Shown: one piece after another, positions 1-8,214 of the stretch
Numbering within the stretch: the first letter of the stretch is position 1
Layout: each line of letters opens with the position of its first letter
NCBI RefSeq assembly: GCF_031846525.1
Contig: NZ_JAVRHM010000006.1
Span: 124,001-188,000 of the forward strand
Reading direction: 5' to 3'
Length of the DNA stretch: 64,000 nucleotides
From: Autumnicola patrickiae
Lineage (GTDB): Bacteria; Bacteroidota; Bacteroidia; Flavobacteriales; Flavobacteriaceae
Notes under the pieces: generated by a model
Told to the model about the DNA's origin: nothing
Databases searched by the model: none
The model's input: only the letters and a program-made list of their open reading frames with translations
Made by a program: the position numbers and the translations under genes

Positions 1-94
1 AAAGCAGTTCCGTCTGACTTGGTACTAAAGAAATGATTCGTTTTGGATTTTCTGAAATTGTAATCTTACGTTGGAGCTGATCTCTAAATTCCAT
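1..94 (-). CDS. Partial BtuF-like periplasmic/helical backbone metal receptor (N-terminus only)
   Basis: The minus strand opens with ATG at 92-94 and stays open to the window edge, giving about 31 residues. They include PKRIISLVPSQTELL, which matches the opening of ABC-type cobalamin/Fe3+-siderophore substrate-binding proteins (BtuF/FhuD fold). The start lies only 6 bases past the pyrF stop, so the two are probably co-transcribed. There is no obvious export signal in the part that can be seen, as in many cytosol-predicted Bacteroidota members of this family. The rest of the gene is outside the window, so the substrate cannot be judged. Confidence 0.6.
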   Translation of the reverse strand, partial: MEFRDQLQRKITISENPKRIISLVPSQTELL

Positions 95-100
95 AGCAGA

Positions 101-919
101 TTACAGTTGCCTTAGCTCCTCTGCCATTTGTTGCTGAAGAACTTCTGCCTTGGCACCGGCAACTTTAGCAAAATTAGGAGAATCTGCAGCGTATATTATT
201 TTTCGTGCAGAATTAACCAGAAGACCTACATCTTTATTCATTCCGTATTTACAAACCTCCTCCAGCTTTCCGCCCTGTGCGCCAACTCCCGGCACCAGCA
301 AAAAACTATCAGGCACAATTTTTCTGATCTCCTGCAAATACTCAGCTTTAGTTGCACCAACTACGTACATCAGATTTTCCGAATTTTTCCAGGTTCTGGA
401 AGTTTTTATTACCTCCTTGTACAATTCAAGATCGTTAATTTTTTTAGTCTGAAAATCGAAAGCACCTTCATTTGAAGTTAACGCCAGTAAAATGGTATGC
501 CTGTTCTGAAATTCGAGAAAAGGCTCTACCGAATCTTTACCCATATACGGCGCCACTGTAACCGAATCAAACCCCATATCGAGGAGGAAAGTTTTAGCAT
601 ACATCCTGGAAGTATTGCCAATATCACCGCGCTTGGCATCGGCTATGGTGTAAATCTCAGGATAATTGTCGTGCAGATAATCTACGGTTTTCTGCAGGGC
701 TTTCCAGCCTTCTATTCCGCAGGCTTCATAAAAAGCTGTGTTTGGTTTATATGCCACAGCAAATTTGTGGGTGGCATCAATAATTGCTTTATTAAAGGCA
801 AATATAGGATCTTCCTCAGAAAGCAGATAAGATGGAATCTTCTCCAGGTCTACATCTAAGCCGATACATAAAAAGGATTTTTTCTTATGGATTTGATTTA
901 TCAGCTCTTGAATTGACAT
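101..919 (-). CDS. pyrF: Orotidine 5'-phosphate decarboxylase
   Basis: This 272-residue enzyme decarboxylates OMP to UMP, the last step of de novo pyrimidine synthesis, in the cytoplasm. The length fits the longer (type 2) OMP decarboxylases. The catalytic segment TIADAKRGDIGNTS is intact, with the Asp-x-Lys-Arg-x-Asp core. SFLCIGLDVD at the N-terminus and LLVPGVGAQGG near the C-terminus form the phosphate-binding parts of the TIM barrel. It sits downstream of prfA and purM on the same strand, a common flavobacterial grouping. A run of heptanucleotide repeats begins one base upstream of the start codon, which is unusual and could affect expression. Confidence 0.96.
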   Translation of the reverse strand: MSIQELINQIHKKKSFLCIGLDVDLEKIPSYLLSEEDPIFAFNKAIIDATHKFAVAYKPNTAFYEACGIEGWKALQKTVDYLHDNYPEIYTIADAKRGDIGNTSRMYAKTFLLDMGFDSVTVAPYMGKDSVEPFLEFQNRHTILLALTSNEGAFDFQTKKINDLELYKEVIKTSRTWKNSENLMYVVGATKAEYLQEIRKIVPDSFLLVPGVGAQGGKLEEVCKYGMNKDVGLLVNSARKIIYAADSPNFAKVAGAKAEVLQQQMAEELRQL

Positions 920-979
920 AGTTATCAGTTATCAGTTATCAGTTATCAGTTATCAGTTATCAGTTATCAGTTATCAGTT
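920..979. repeat. Heptanucleotide tandem repeat (AGTTATC)n
   Basis: The unit AGTTATC is repeated perfectly about 8.6 times without interruption, ending in a partial AGTT. It begins at the base immediately upstream of the pyrF ATG (minus strand), so it occupies the whole leader or proximal promoter. Perfect short repeats of this kind can change copy number by slippage. Confidence 0.95.
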
Positions 980-1062
980 CGATTGCTCGCCAAAGGCTCG
1001 CAATTTTTTTCCATATTAAAGCTTTCTTTTTTCTCAACTTTTCACTTTTCACCCTTCACGGA

Positions 1063-2139
1063 TTAAAAAATATCTGAATTCTCTTTAAGCTTCTCAGTAT
1101 TCTCTACCAGCTGAAGTTCATCAAGTATCTTCTGAATATCACCATTGATTATGTTGGAAAGATCGTATAAAGTTAAATTGATCCTGTGATCTGTAACCCT
1201 TCCCTGGGAGTAATTGTAAGTCCGAATTTTTGCACTACGGTCACCACTGGAAACCATCGAATTTCTCTTGGCTGCATCTGCTTCCATCTTCTTCGCCAGC
1301 TCCATTTCATAAAGTCGTGAACGCAAAACCCTAAATGCTTTCTCCTTGTTTTTATGCTGGGATTTTTGATCCTGGCACTGTGCCACAAGTCCGGTTGGTT
1401 CGTGGGTTAACCTTACAGCAGAATAAGTTGTGTTTACAGACTGACCGCCGGGACCTGAAGAACAGAAATAATCTACGCGGACTTCCTTTGGATCAATCTC
1501 CACGTCGAATTCTTCAGCTTCAGGCAATACCATAACTGTTGCTGCAGAAGTATGCACCCTCCCCTGCGTTTCCGTTTGGGGAACACGCTGTACACGGTGG
1601 ACTCCAGCTTCAAATTTTAAAGTTCCGTAGACATCCTCTCCGGAAACTTCAAAAATCATTTCTTTAAAACCACCACTGGTGCCCTCGCTAAAATCCACAA
1701 TATTGTGCTTCCAGCCTTTACTTTCTACGTATTTGGTATACATCCTGTAAAGATCACCTGCAAAAATACTGGCTTCGTCACCTCCTGTACCGGCACGGAT
1801 TTCCATGACCACATTCTTGGCATCTTCAGGATCTTTTGGAACAAGCATCATCCTGATTTTTTCTTCCAGTAGGGGAAGTTGTTCCTTAGCCTCTTCCATC
1901 TGAAGCTTCGCCATTTCGGTCATCTCAGGATCACTCCCGTCTGCAATAATTTCTTCAGATTCCTGGATATTTTGCGTTAGTTCCATGTAAACTTCACGCA
2001 CATCCATTAATGCTCTTAGATCCTTATATTCCTTGTTTAATTCTATATATCGCTTCTGATCGGCAATTACATCCGGCTGAATGATCAAATCATTTACTTC
2101 ATCAAATCGCTGCTTTACTATGTTAAGCTTCTCAATCAT
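1063..2139 (-). CDS. prfA: Peptide chain release factor 1
   Basis: RF1 recognises UAA and UAG stop codons and triggers peptidyl-tRNA hydrolysis on the ribosome. The 358-residue length is normal. The universal GGQ motif is present in SSGPGGQSVNTTYSAVR, and the domain carrying GTGGDEASIFAGDL is typical of class I release factors. In the position of the stop-codon tripeptide, RVTDHRINLT matches the RF1 context. There is no sign of a frameshift, so it is not RF2, whose gene often carries one. It lies between purM and pyrF on the same strand, in a housekeeping cluster. Confidence 0.97.
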   Translation of the reverse strand: MIEKLNIVKQRFDEVNDLIIQPDVIADQKRYIELNKEYKDLRALMDVREVYMELTQNIQESEEIIADGSDPEMTEMAKLQMEEAKEQLPLLEEKIRMMLVPKDPEDAKNVVMEIRAGTGGDEASIFAGDLYRMYTKYVESKGWKHNIVDFSEGTSGGFKEMIFEVSGEDVYGTLKFEAGVHRVQRVPQTETQGRVHTSAATVMVLPEAEEFDVEIDPKEVRVDYFCSSGPGGQSVNTTYSAVRLTHEPTGLVAQCQDQKSQHKNKEKAFRVLRSRLYEMELAKKMEADAAKRNSMVSSGDRSAKIRTYNYSQGRVTDHRINLTLYDLSNIINGDIQKILDELQLVENTEKLKENSDIF

Positions 2140-2164
2140 ATAACCCCTCTGATTTATGGATGCC

Positions 2165-2172
2165 CAAATTTA
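2165..2172 (-). promoter_or_regulatory. Possible -7 box (TAAATTTG) upstream of prfA
   Basis: On the minus strand this reads TAAATTTG, matching the Bacteroidota TAnnTTTG -7 element, 25 bases upstream of the prfA start codon. No clear -33 TTTG is seen at the usual distance. Confidence 0.3.
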
Positions 2173-2315
2173 CAATAAATTCATTTAATTATTAGGTGGA
2201 AATCAACAGGTCATTGGAAACCTGCTCCAAACCTGATAGTTAACCTTGAGATAAAATCGGATTAAACCTGAAAAAGATCAAGAAACCTCGCTATTGCGAA
2301 AATCTTATTATGAAG

Positions 2316-3494
2316 TTAGTAACTGAAGGCTCCAAATTCACTTTGTATCGTCAATTTCTTAGAACCGGAAGCCTCGACTTTCCCGATGATCTTAGCGTCA
2401 ACATTAAAAGATCTGGAAATATTGATAATCTCTTCTACATTTTCCTCATCTACATACAGCTCCATACGGTGTCCCATGTTAAACACCTGGTACATTTCTT
2501 TCCAGTCGGTTTTGCTTTCCTGCTGAATAAGTTTGAAGAGTGGTGGCACCTCAAACATATTATCTTTTATAATATGTAAATTATCTATAAAATGAAGGAT
2601 CTTTGTTTGTGCTCCTCCACTGCAATGAACCATTCCATAAATTTCTTTATTGCTGAACTTTTGAAGGATTTTCTTAATAATTGGTGCATATGTTCTGGTA
2701 GGAGAAAGCACCAGTCTGCCTGCATCAAGAGGAGCGCCTTCAATTTCATCTGTCAGCGATTTTGTTCCTGAATATACCAGATCATCAGGAATGCTGCTAT
2801 CAAAACTTTCCGGATATTTTTCTGAAAGCACTTTGGAAAAGACGTCGTGCCTGGCAGATGTGAGACCATTACTCCCCATTCCGCCGTTATATTCCTTCTC
2901 ATAAGTTGCCTGCCCCGAAGAAGACAAACCAACAATTACATTTCCGGGTTTTATATTTGCATTGTCAATTACATCACTGCGTTTCATCCTGGCAGTGACT
3001 GTAGAATCCACAATTATCGTTCTTACAAGGTCTCCGACATCGGCCGTTTCTCCACCTGTAGAATGAATTTCCACTTCAAATTTCTTTAATTCAGAAATTA
3101 ATTCTTCTGTTCCATTAATAATAGCGGAAATCACTTCACCAGGTATAAAGTTTTTATTTCTACCGATGGTTGAAGAGAGCAAAATTTTATCTGTAGCACC
3201 AACACATAAAAGATCATCAATATTCATTATTAGCGCATCCTGAGCAATTCCTTTCCAAACCCCCAGATCACCGGTTTCCTTCCAGTACATATAAGCAAGG
3301 GAAGATTTTGTTCCGGCACCGTCGGCATGCATTAACAGACAAAATTCCTCCTCTCCAGTAAGATAATCGGGTACAATTTTGCAAAATGCTTTTGGAAATA
3401 AACCTTTGTCCACATTTTTGATCGCATTATGAACATCTTCTTTACCTGCGGAAACTCCACGGCTGGCATACCTTTTACTAACTTCCTGGCTCAT
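2316..3494 (-). CDS. purM: Phosphoribosylformylglycinamidine cyclo-ligase (AIR synthetase)
   Basis: This 392-residue enzyme closes the imidazole ring of FGAM using ATP, giving AIR in purine synthesis. It belongs to the PurM/PurL/SelD superfamily: the N-terminal half carries the metal/ATP segment (LMHADGAGTKSSLAY, ALIMNIDDLLCVGA) and the GGETADVGDLV motif. The C-terminal half has GLSSSGQATYEKEYNGG and MVHCSGGAQTKIL. It is longer than the roughly 345-residue E. coli protein and looks like the divergent Bacteroidota form, which lacks a closely matching C-terminus. Nearby prfA and pyrF are on the same strand. Confidence 0.9.
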   Translation of the reverse strand: MSQEVSKRYASRGVSAGKEDVHNAIKNVDKGLFPKAFCKIVPDYLTGEEEFCLLMHADGAGTKSSLAYMYWKETGDLGVWKGIAQDALIMNIDDLLCVGATDKILLSSTIGRNKNFIPGEVISAIINGTEELISELKKFEVEIHSTGGETADVGDLVRTIIVDSTVTARMKRSDVIDNANIKPGNVIVGLSSSGQATYEKEYNGGMGSNGLTSARHDVFSKVLSEKYPESFDSSIPDDLVYSGTKSLTDEIEGAPLDAGRLVLSPTRTYAPIIKKILQKFSNKEIYGMVHCSGGAQTKILHFIDNLHIIKDNMFEVPPLFKLIQQESKTDWKEMYQVFNMGHRMELYVDEENVEEIINISRSFNVDAKIIGKVEASGSKKLTIQSEFGAFSY

Positions 3495-3516
3495 GAGTAA
3501 AACTGAATTTAAGTCT

Positions 3517-3524
3517 CAAAGATA
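3517..3524 (-). promoter_or_regulatory. Possible -7 box (TATCTTTG) upstream of purM
   Basis: Minus-strand TATCTTTG fits the Bacteroidota TAnnTTTG -7 consensus, 22 bases before the purM start codon. The -33 element is not obvious. Confidence 0.35.
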
Positions 3525-3563
3525 AGGAGTTTAGCCTTCCCAGTGAAAGATTTATAAAAGCAA

Positions 3564-3591
3564 AAGCGATAGTCATTAAAGACTACCGCTT
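3564..3591 (-). terminator. Rho-independent terminator of the curli operon
   Basis: An 11-bp stem (AAGCGGTAGTC / GACTATCGCTT on the minus strand, one wobble or mismatch) with a 6-base loop is followed by a T-rich run. It lies 27 bases past the stop codon of the last gene of the curli operon, in the right orientation. Confidence 0.75.
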
Positions 3592-3618
3592 CCACTTAAA
3601 GAATTGGTTGGTTAATTC

Positions 3619-5115
3619 TTATTCCCAGTCCGGCATCTTCGCATTTTGGAAGAGCAGGTTCCTGTTTTCATTCTCATTACTATCATCACCTATACTTTGG
3701 GTATAGATATCTAAAGGTGAAAGACCATCATTAGAAGTATTTACGAATATGACTTCAGCTTCATTGGGAGAAAACCGTGGATCAAGATCGTTCGTCCCTT
3801 CAGGCTTGTTATAACTAATATCCTTAATCTCACCACTGGAAAAATTGTAAATAAACATACGACTATCCAGCTGACGATTATTTTCGTTCTCATATTCAGA
3901 AATATCCCTGGTAAAGAGCAACGCACTATTATCAACAGCAATATCTATACTCCCTAAAGCACCATCAACACCAGAAATAACAGATTGTTTAAGCTGACCT
4001 TCAGGAGAAATTGTAAAAATAGAGCCATTGTAGCCATTAGGATCATTTGTAAGCAGAGCAATTGTGCTGTCATCCTCACTCACATCCACATCTGTAATAA
4101 ATTTGCCATTAGGAGTCCGGTAAATTCTTTGTATTCCTCCCCCTGTTGCACTTACCTGATAAAGATCCCCGAAATTAGGAAAAACTAATGAAACACCATC
4201 GTTAGCCCACGAGAAACCAACCTTCTCCATATCGTATCCATTTACAGAAATATTAGAGGTAACCTGAAATTGGTTAGATCCATCGGAATTCATAGTGAAA
4301 AGCTGCGTACGCCCTCCAACAGTTCTCAAAAAAGCTATTTTATTTGATGAATTATTCCGCCTTGGCCTGAAACTATTAACATCAGAAGCGGTCAGTTGTA
4401 TCTCACTTCCTTCTCCATTGGAGGAAAAGATAACATTGTTACCATTTATCTGCTTTACATATAAATATCTTCCGCCAGACACCTGTGCCGTCTGGAAAGC
4501 AAAAACAGGACTTAAAACAGGATCATTTACACTATCTGAAACTTTTACCTGCCAGAAATATTTATAGCCCTGATTAAGATCAGTAACAGTATATGTGGTA
4601 TCTGTTATATTGGAAAAAGTTCTAACCTGATCATTTGCACCATTTCTTAATTCAAGTTCATACACGAGTTCGTCCCCATCGCGATCTCCTGAACTCCAGA
4701 CAAACTCCACCGGAATAGCAACATCTGTAGCATTATCTGCCGGGGATAATAGTCTCGGCACCTCTGGCTGGCGATTATTTGCAGATTCCGGTTCCAGTTC
4801 AAAAATAACACTTACTTCAGTATTTGGCCGAACTGTAGCTCCCTCAAATTGAGTTAGCAACCCCTCCTTTCTCGCTTCTACAGAATAGTCTCCCTCTGCA
4901 ATATCTTCTAAAATAAAAATTCCGTTCTCATCTGTAAAAACTGTGGAGGATGCAGGGTTTGTTGAAATCCTTACATTTTGTATTGGTTCGTTAGTGCCTT
5001 CTGTTACCACTGTACCCGCAATAGTTCCGCTTCCCAGCGCGTCTATAGTGTCTTCACTACAAGCACTAAACAGAAGCAGTGAAATTACGGCTAGTATATG
5101 TTTTATATTTTTCAT
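3619..5115 (-). CDS. Curli-operon lipoprotein: carboxypeptidase-regulatory-like, Fn3-like and TolB/WD-like propeller domains
   Basis: The N-terminus carries a lipoprotein signal with lipobox LLLFSACSE (Cys about residue 19), so the protein is probably anchored to the outer membrane. Residues about 30-105 form a carboxypeptidase-regulatory-like fold (GTIAGTVVTEGTNEPIQNV). Residues about 115-210 resemble an Fn3/Ig module (PSLLSPADNATDV-type start, YKYFWQVKVSD). Residues about 215-490 contain repeats such as FTMNSDGSNQFQVT and RFSPNEAEVIFVN, as in TolB-like propellers. It is the last gene of the curli operon, 10 bases after csgG, and is followed by the operon's terminator. An accessory surface role, such as anchoring the fibre or secretion complex, is inferred only from position. 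It is not one of the classical Csg proteins. Confidence 0.75.
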   Translation of the reverse strand: MKNIKHILAVISLLLFSACSEDTIDALGSGTIAGTVVTEGTNEPIQNVRISTNPASSTVFTDENGIFILEDIAEGDYSVEARKEGLLTQFEGATVRPNTEVSVIFELEPESANNRQPEVPRLLSPADNATDVAIPVEFVWSSGDRDGDELVYELELRNGANDQVRTFSNITDTTYTVTDLNQGYKYFWQVKVSDSVNDPVLSPVFAFQTAQVSGGRYLYVKQINGNNVIFSSNGEGSEIQLTASDVNSFRPRRNNSSNKIAFLRTVGGRTQLFTMNSDGSNQFQVTSNISVNGYDMEKVGFSWANDGVSLVFPNFGDLYQVSATGGGIQRIYRTPNGKFITDVDVSEDDSTIALLTNDPNGYNGSIFTISPEGQLKQSVISGVDGALGSIDIAVDNSALLFTRDISEYENENNRQLDSRMFIYNFSSGEIKDISYNKPEGTNDLDPRFSPNEAEVIFVNTSNDGLSPLDIYTQSIGDDSNENENRNLLFQNAKMPDWE

Positions 5116-5125
5116 AGGTTAAGTT

Positions 5126-6517
5126 TTAATTATTTTGTGATTGGCTGGAGCTTCCTAAATAAAAATTTACACCAATTCCAAAGTTGAAAAACTGATCATT
5201 CCTTTTTCCATTAATCAAATAATCTACTTCATCATCGAATGCCAGGTTATGCTGAGCGAAAATCTTCAGCCCCAGCTTATCGTTTAATAAATATTCAGCA
5301 CCTATTCCATATTGGAACTTCAAATGAATATTATCCTGATCTTCCGGTGCTTCCTCCACTCCCATTATGACTCCCGAACCTCCATAGAGATACGGAGAAA
5401 TTTTGTCATTTGGGAGGAGAAGATAACCTCCATTAAGATCAAGTCCTACTAGCTTTCTGGAAAATGCGTTCTCGTTTTTTAATTCAAATCCACTTGCACT
5501 TACATTTAGGAAAAGGGATTTCGATATTCCAGTAGTGTAATCAAAAGTTAAATGAGCACCCGCTTCCTGCCCTGAATAATCTCCCCGCATAATAGTAGCA
5601 CCCATGTCTAAGCCAAAGGAGTTATTATAATTTCTTTGGATAAATTTCCTGTTATAAAGTCCAGTTAAGTCTGAATCTTCTTTTTCAGCTTCGTAATCTG
5701 AAATTAACTGGGCCGACACCTCTTCTCCTTCCTGTGCACTCCACAAATCATCTTTTAAGCCTTCAACAATAAGCCCTTCTACAGCCTTTTCTATAGCTTC
5801 TTTTACCGCCACCTGTACAGGTTCGTTTCTTGTAAAACCCGTTTCTACCTCAAGTAGTCGTTGAAAACTTACATATTTATAAAGGCTTACATCCAATGCC
5901 TGGGAAAGAATGGTCTTGGATATATATATATTTTTAAGGATTTTCCCACTGGAAGTAGAAATTGCTCTCAAGTATATTGTGATTCTATCCTGTCTATATT
6001 GAGTACTACTTCCCACCCCAAAATAACGTGCTCCCATACCACCAGTGATAATGTTGGTATCATAAGAAACAATTCCTCCCTCAAGTAAGATTCCCGCATA
6101 AAGTAAAGGCGGCACCTGCGGCTGATTTTGATCTCCGCCTGCCTGATATTCCTGTCGTGTAGATCTTATAATATTACGTTCATTTAAAAGATTACCAATA
6201 TTCTCACGTTCTATAGGAGTGAACCAACGCGAATCTTCGAGAGCTTTAATTAATATGGAGGTAGCACCCTGAGTGACTGCAGTACTAAAGGTACTTCCCA
6301 CATCTGAAGGTTTATATTGCCCCGTTAAATCTCTAAAGTTGTAAACACCAACTACCACAGGCTCCTGTGGAAGAGGTAAAGTTCTTAGCCTTTCGGTTAC
6401 TTTGGAGGTTTCGCCAATTCTGGCTTCTGTAACATCCACCGGTTGATTAAAATAAGTACCACAGGATAGAGTAACTGATGTGAGTAGGATTACTCCAGCA
6501 ATTCTAAAAAAGTTCAT
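5126..6517 (-). CDS. csgG: CsgG-family curli secretion lipoprotein with extra C-terminal beta-barrel-like domain
   Basis: CsgG forms the outer-membrane pore through which curlins are exported. The signal peptide ends in a lipobox (TSVTLSCGT, Cys19). Residues about 25-270 are the CsgG domain, with VVVGVYNFRDLTGQYKPS, the WFTPIERENIGNLLNERNII helix region and GGIVSYDTNIITGG, as in E. coli CsgG. The protein has 463 residues against about 277 in E. coli. The extra residues (about 290-455) alternate polar and hydrophobic strands (GLDMGATIMRGDYS, PYLYGGSGVIMG, FNFGIGVNFYLG), as in OmpW-type or PF13505-type barrels. It sits 14 bases after csgF. The CsgG call is firm; the role of the extension is unknown. 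Confidence 0.93.
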   Translation of the reverse strand: MNFFRIAGVILLTSVTLSCGTYFNQPVDVTEARIGETSKVTERLRTLPLPQEPVVVGVYNFRDLTGQYKPSDVGSTFSTAVTQGATSILIKALEDSRWFTPIERENIGNLLNERNIIRSTRQEYQAGGDQNQPQVPPLLYAGILLEGGIVSYDTNIITGGMGARYFGVGSSTQYRQDRITIYLRAISTSSGKILKNIYISKTILSQALDVSLYKYVSFQRLLEVETGFTRNEPVQVAVKEAIEKAVEGLIVEGLKDDLWSAQEGEEVSAQLISDYEAEKEDSDLTGLYNRKFIQRNYNNSFGLDMGATIMRGDYSGQEAGAHLTFDYTTGISKSLFLNVSASGFELKNENAFSRKLVGLDLNGGYLLLPNDKISPYLYGGSGVIMGVEEAPEDQDNIHLKFQYGIGAEYLLNDKLGLKIFAQHNLAFDDEVDYLINGKRNDQFFNFGIGVNFYLGSSSQSQNN

Positions 6518-6531
6518 AAGGTGTAGGTTAT

Positions 6532-6939
6532 TTAATTTGGGATCACAATTTGGGTTTGCTCACCAGTATTTGTATCGAGTATATTTATAACGAGTCCTTC
6601 GTTAGATGGATAAATGTCTACCGCGAGACTACCAAAAGAGTAAGTCCCGGGTGATAAGCCTTCTTCTCCAAACTGACTCGTAAAGGCACTTCTTGAGACC
6701 TGCCCTAATAGTTGGGAATTTAGACTTTGAGTAAACCTCTCCATTTCCGATAGCTGCTCTCTTCCTGAAGTGGCATCGGGATCTTTAAATGAATTTTGTG
6801 CCTGGGCTGATGCCAGCAGCCATTGTGAATTATAGGGATTACCCCCAAAAGCCGGGTTCTTAGGAGTATAGACTAGTTGTTGAGCGTCCATGGAAGAACT
6901 TCCCAGAATAATAAAAAATAGTATAAGTAGAGATTTCAT
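6532..6939 (-). CDS. csgF: CsgF curli assembly protein
   Basis: CsgF is the secreted factor that caps the CsgG pore outside the cell and helps nucleate curlin polymerisation. This 135-residue protein has a signal peptide ending near SSSMDAQ. The mature start QLVYTPKNPAFGGNPYNSQW matches the conserved CsgF N-terminus, which inserts into the CsgG channel (the F-x-G-N-P motif). The length is close to E. coli CsgF (138). It lies between csgE and csgG on the same strand with gaps of 14 bases on each side, so it is clearly in the operon. Confidence 0.93.
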   Translation of the reverse strand: MKSLLILFFIILGSSSMDAQQLVYTPKNPAFGGNPYNSQWLLASAQAQNSFKDPDATSGREQLSEMERFTQSLNSQLLGQVSRSAFTSQFGEEGLSPGTYSFGSLAVDIYPSNEGLVINILDTNTGEQTQIVIPN

Positions 6940-6953
6940 AGGTTAATTTTGGG

Positions 6954-7721
6954 TTAGTATTGGGTTACGCTTTCATTTCTATTTTTTAAATACTCAAAAT
7001 AGCGGTTGACTTGTGCTAAAGCCTGATCTGCCTGATCTTTTAAATAGTCTAATTTAGGCCTGGCAAAAAACTGATAGATAACTCTGTCATCTATCTTCAC
7101 CATAATTCTTGTGGTCCTTCCAAAACTGATCATTTCATCAATTTCAATAATCTTATTTCCTTTAGCCGGACTGAGATTGTATTTCTGATAAAAAAAATCG
7201 TAGAAATCTTTACCAGGTTTAGTTTTGGTTTTTTCCGTTACCATTCCCGTTAATTCAATTCCTTCATTGGGTTTTTCATAAGACATTTTTTCTTCTACCT
7301 TTTCCTGTTCTGTAGCGTCATAAACTTTTCTATCTGTTCCTATAACTTTATCATCTTCATCATAAATAAGTAGCAGAATAATTGTCCTGTTATCAGGATC
7401 AACAGAAACAGAAGCATGAGAAAGATTTTTTGTTTCAAATGGCTCTAAAGTAAAACGTCCCGACTGGGAATTTTTTGAAGAATTGTTATTGCCATCATTA
7501 GAAGTAATGACAGATAATTCATATCGAAGGCTGAAATTACCTTCTGTTTTATTAGTTGCTGTACCCACGATTTCAAGAATATCGTTTTTACTATCATTCG
7601 TATTTATGACAGCTTCTACTTCTGAATTAAAATTTTGACCAGAAAGTAAACCACAAAATAGAAATACCGGTAAAGCCAACCAGAAATGATATGCATTACT
7701 AGAAAAAAACATTATCCTCAT
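6954..7721 (-). CDS. csgE: CsgE curli assembly protein with N-terminal CsgC/CsgH-like domain
   Basis: CsgE binds the periplasmic mouth of CsgG and delivers curlin. Residues about 154-250 match CsgE (GIELTGMVTEKTKTKPGKDF, RTTRIMVKIDDRVIYQFFARP, QADQALAQVNRYF). The protein has 255 residues, double E. coli CsgE (about 129). The added segment (about 31-135) has the pattern of CsgC/CsgH Ig-like curlin-inhibiting chaperones: LRYELSVITSNDG, SQSGRFTLEPFETKNLSHAS, then TIILLLIYDEDDKVIGTD. No separate csgC or csgH is present, so the fusion may supply both functions. The start overlaps the csgB stop by 4 bases; a second ATG at codon 4 (7712) is possible. The CsgE assignment is firm and the N-terminal one is an inference from sequence pattern. 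Confidence 0.9.
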   Translation of the reverse strand: MRIMFFSSNAYHFWLALPVFLFCGLLSGQNFNSEVEAVINTNDSKNDILEIVGTATNKTEGNFSLRYELSVITSNDGNNNSSKNSQSGRFTLEPFETKNLSHASVSVDPDNRTIILLLIYDEDDKVIGTDRKVYDATEQEKVEEKMSYEKPNEGIELTGMVTEKTKTKPGKDFYDFFYQKYNLSPAKGNKIIEIDEMISFGRTTRIMVKIDDRVIYQFFARPKLDYLKDQADQALAQVNRYFEYLKNRNESVTQY

Positions 7722-8194
7722 TTAAAATTTCTAACAATTACAGTTTGATCTTCACCAGTCATACTAAATTTAAGATTGTTTCCTATGGAATTTGATCCGT
7801 ACCTTTGGAAGTCATTATTATTTCCAGTTTGTGTCAGGTCCAATCCCATCTTCTCATAAGGAGCATAAGAATCGTCAGAAACTTTATTAGAATTACCTAA
7901 TTGACTTATAATGGCATGATAAGTTTCTGAATTTATATCAAGTAAAAGATCATTATTCTGACCATTTTGTATGAAGCTTACATTTGAACTTTCAGCACTT
8001 ATTCGGGTAACCAAATTATTATCACCCCCAATTTGTTCAATAAAAACCTGACTACTTCCAGTAGTTTTAACGGATTCTATTTTCTGAAATTCCAACATTT
8101 TCTGCATCATTTCTAAATCCCTTTCTGTTTGGGAAAATGAAAACTGAGAAAAGAAAATAACAACAATTACGATCCAATTACTAAAATTTTTCAT
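7718..8194 (-). CDS. csgB: CsgB-like minor curlin (nucleator)
   Basis: A signal peptide (ending near FSQFSFSQ) is followed by a degenerate curlin repeat domain of 158 residues in all. Strand-forming units with the Q-x-G-x-x-N pattern are visible: FIEQIGGDNNLV, SFIQNGQNNDLL, IISQLGNSNKVS, DLTQTGNNNDFQ. These repeats are fewer and less regular than in the neighbouring major curlin, as expected for a nucleator that stays tied to the surface. It lies 65 bases after csgA, beyond a hairpin, and overlaps csgE by 4 bases. The name follows operon position and repeat type; a direct nucleation function is inferred. Confidence 0.82.
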   Translation of the reverse strand: MKNFSNWIVIVVIFFSQFSFSQTERDLEMMQKMLEFQKIESVKTTGSSQVFIEQIGGDNNLVTRISAESSNVSFIQNGQNNDLLLDINSETYHAIISQLGNSNKVSDDSYAPYEKMGLDLTQTGNNNDFQRYGSNSIGNNLKFSMTGEDQTVIVRNFK

Positions 8195-8214
8195 ATTATA
8201 GAAATTTAAAATAA

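Noticed and set aside
920..979. Heptamer array as a possible CRISPR
   Set aside because: The units are 7 bases with no spacers, so it is a simple tandem repeat.
981..1017. ATTGC...GCAAT hairpin followed by T-run as terminator of prfA
   Set aside because: The T-run lies on the plus-strand side, while prfA is transcribed on the minus strand, and no plus-strand gene ends there.
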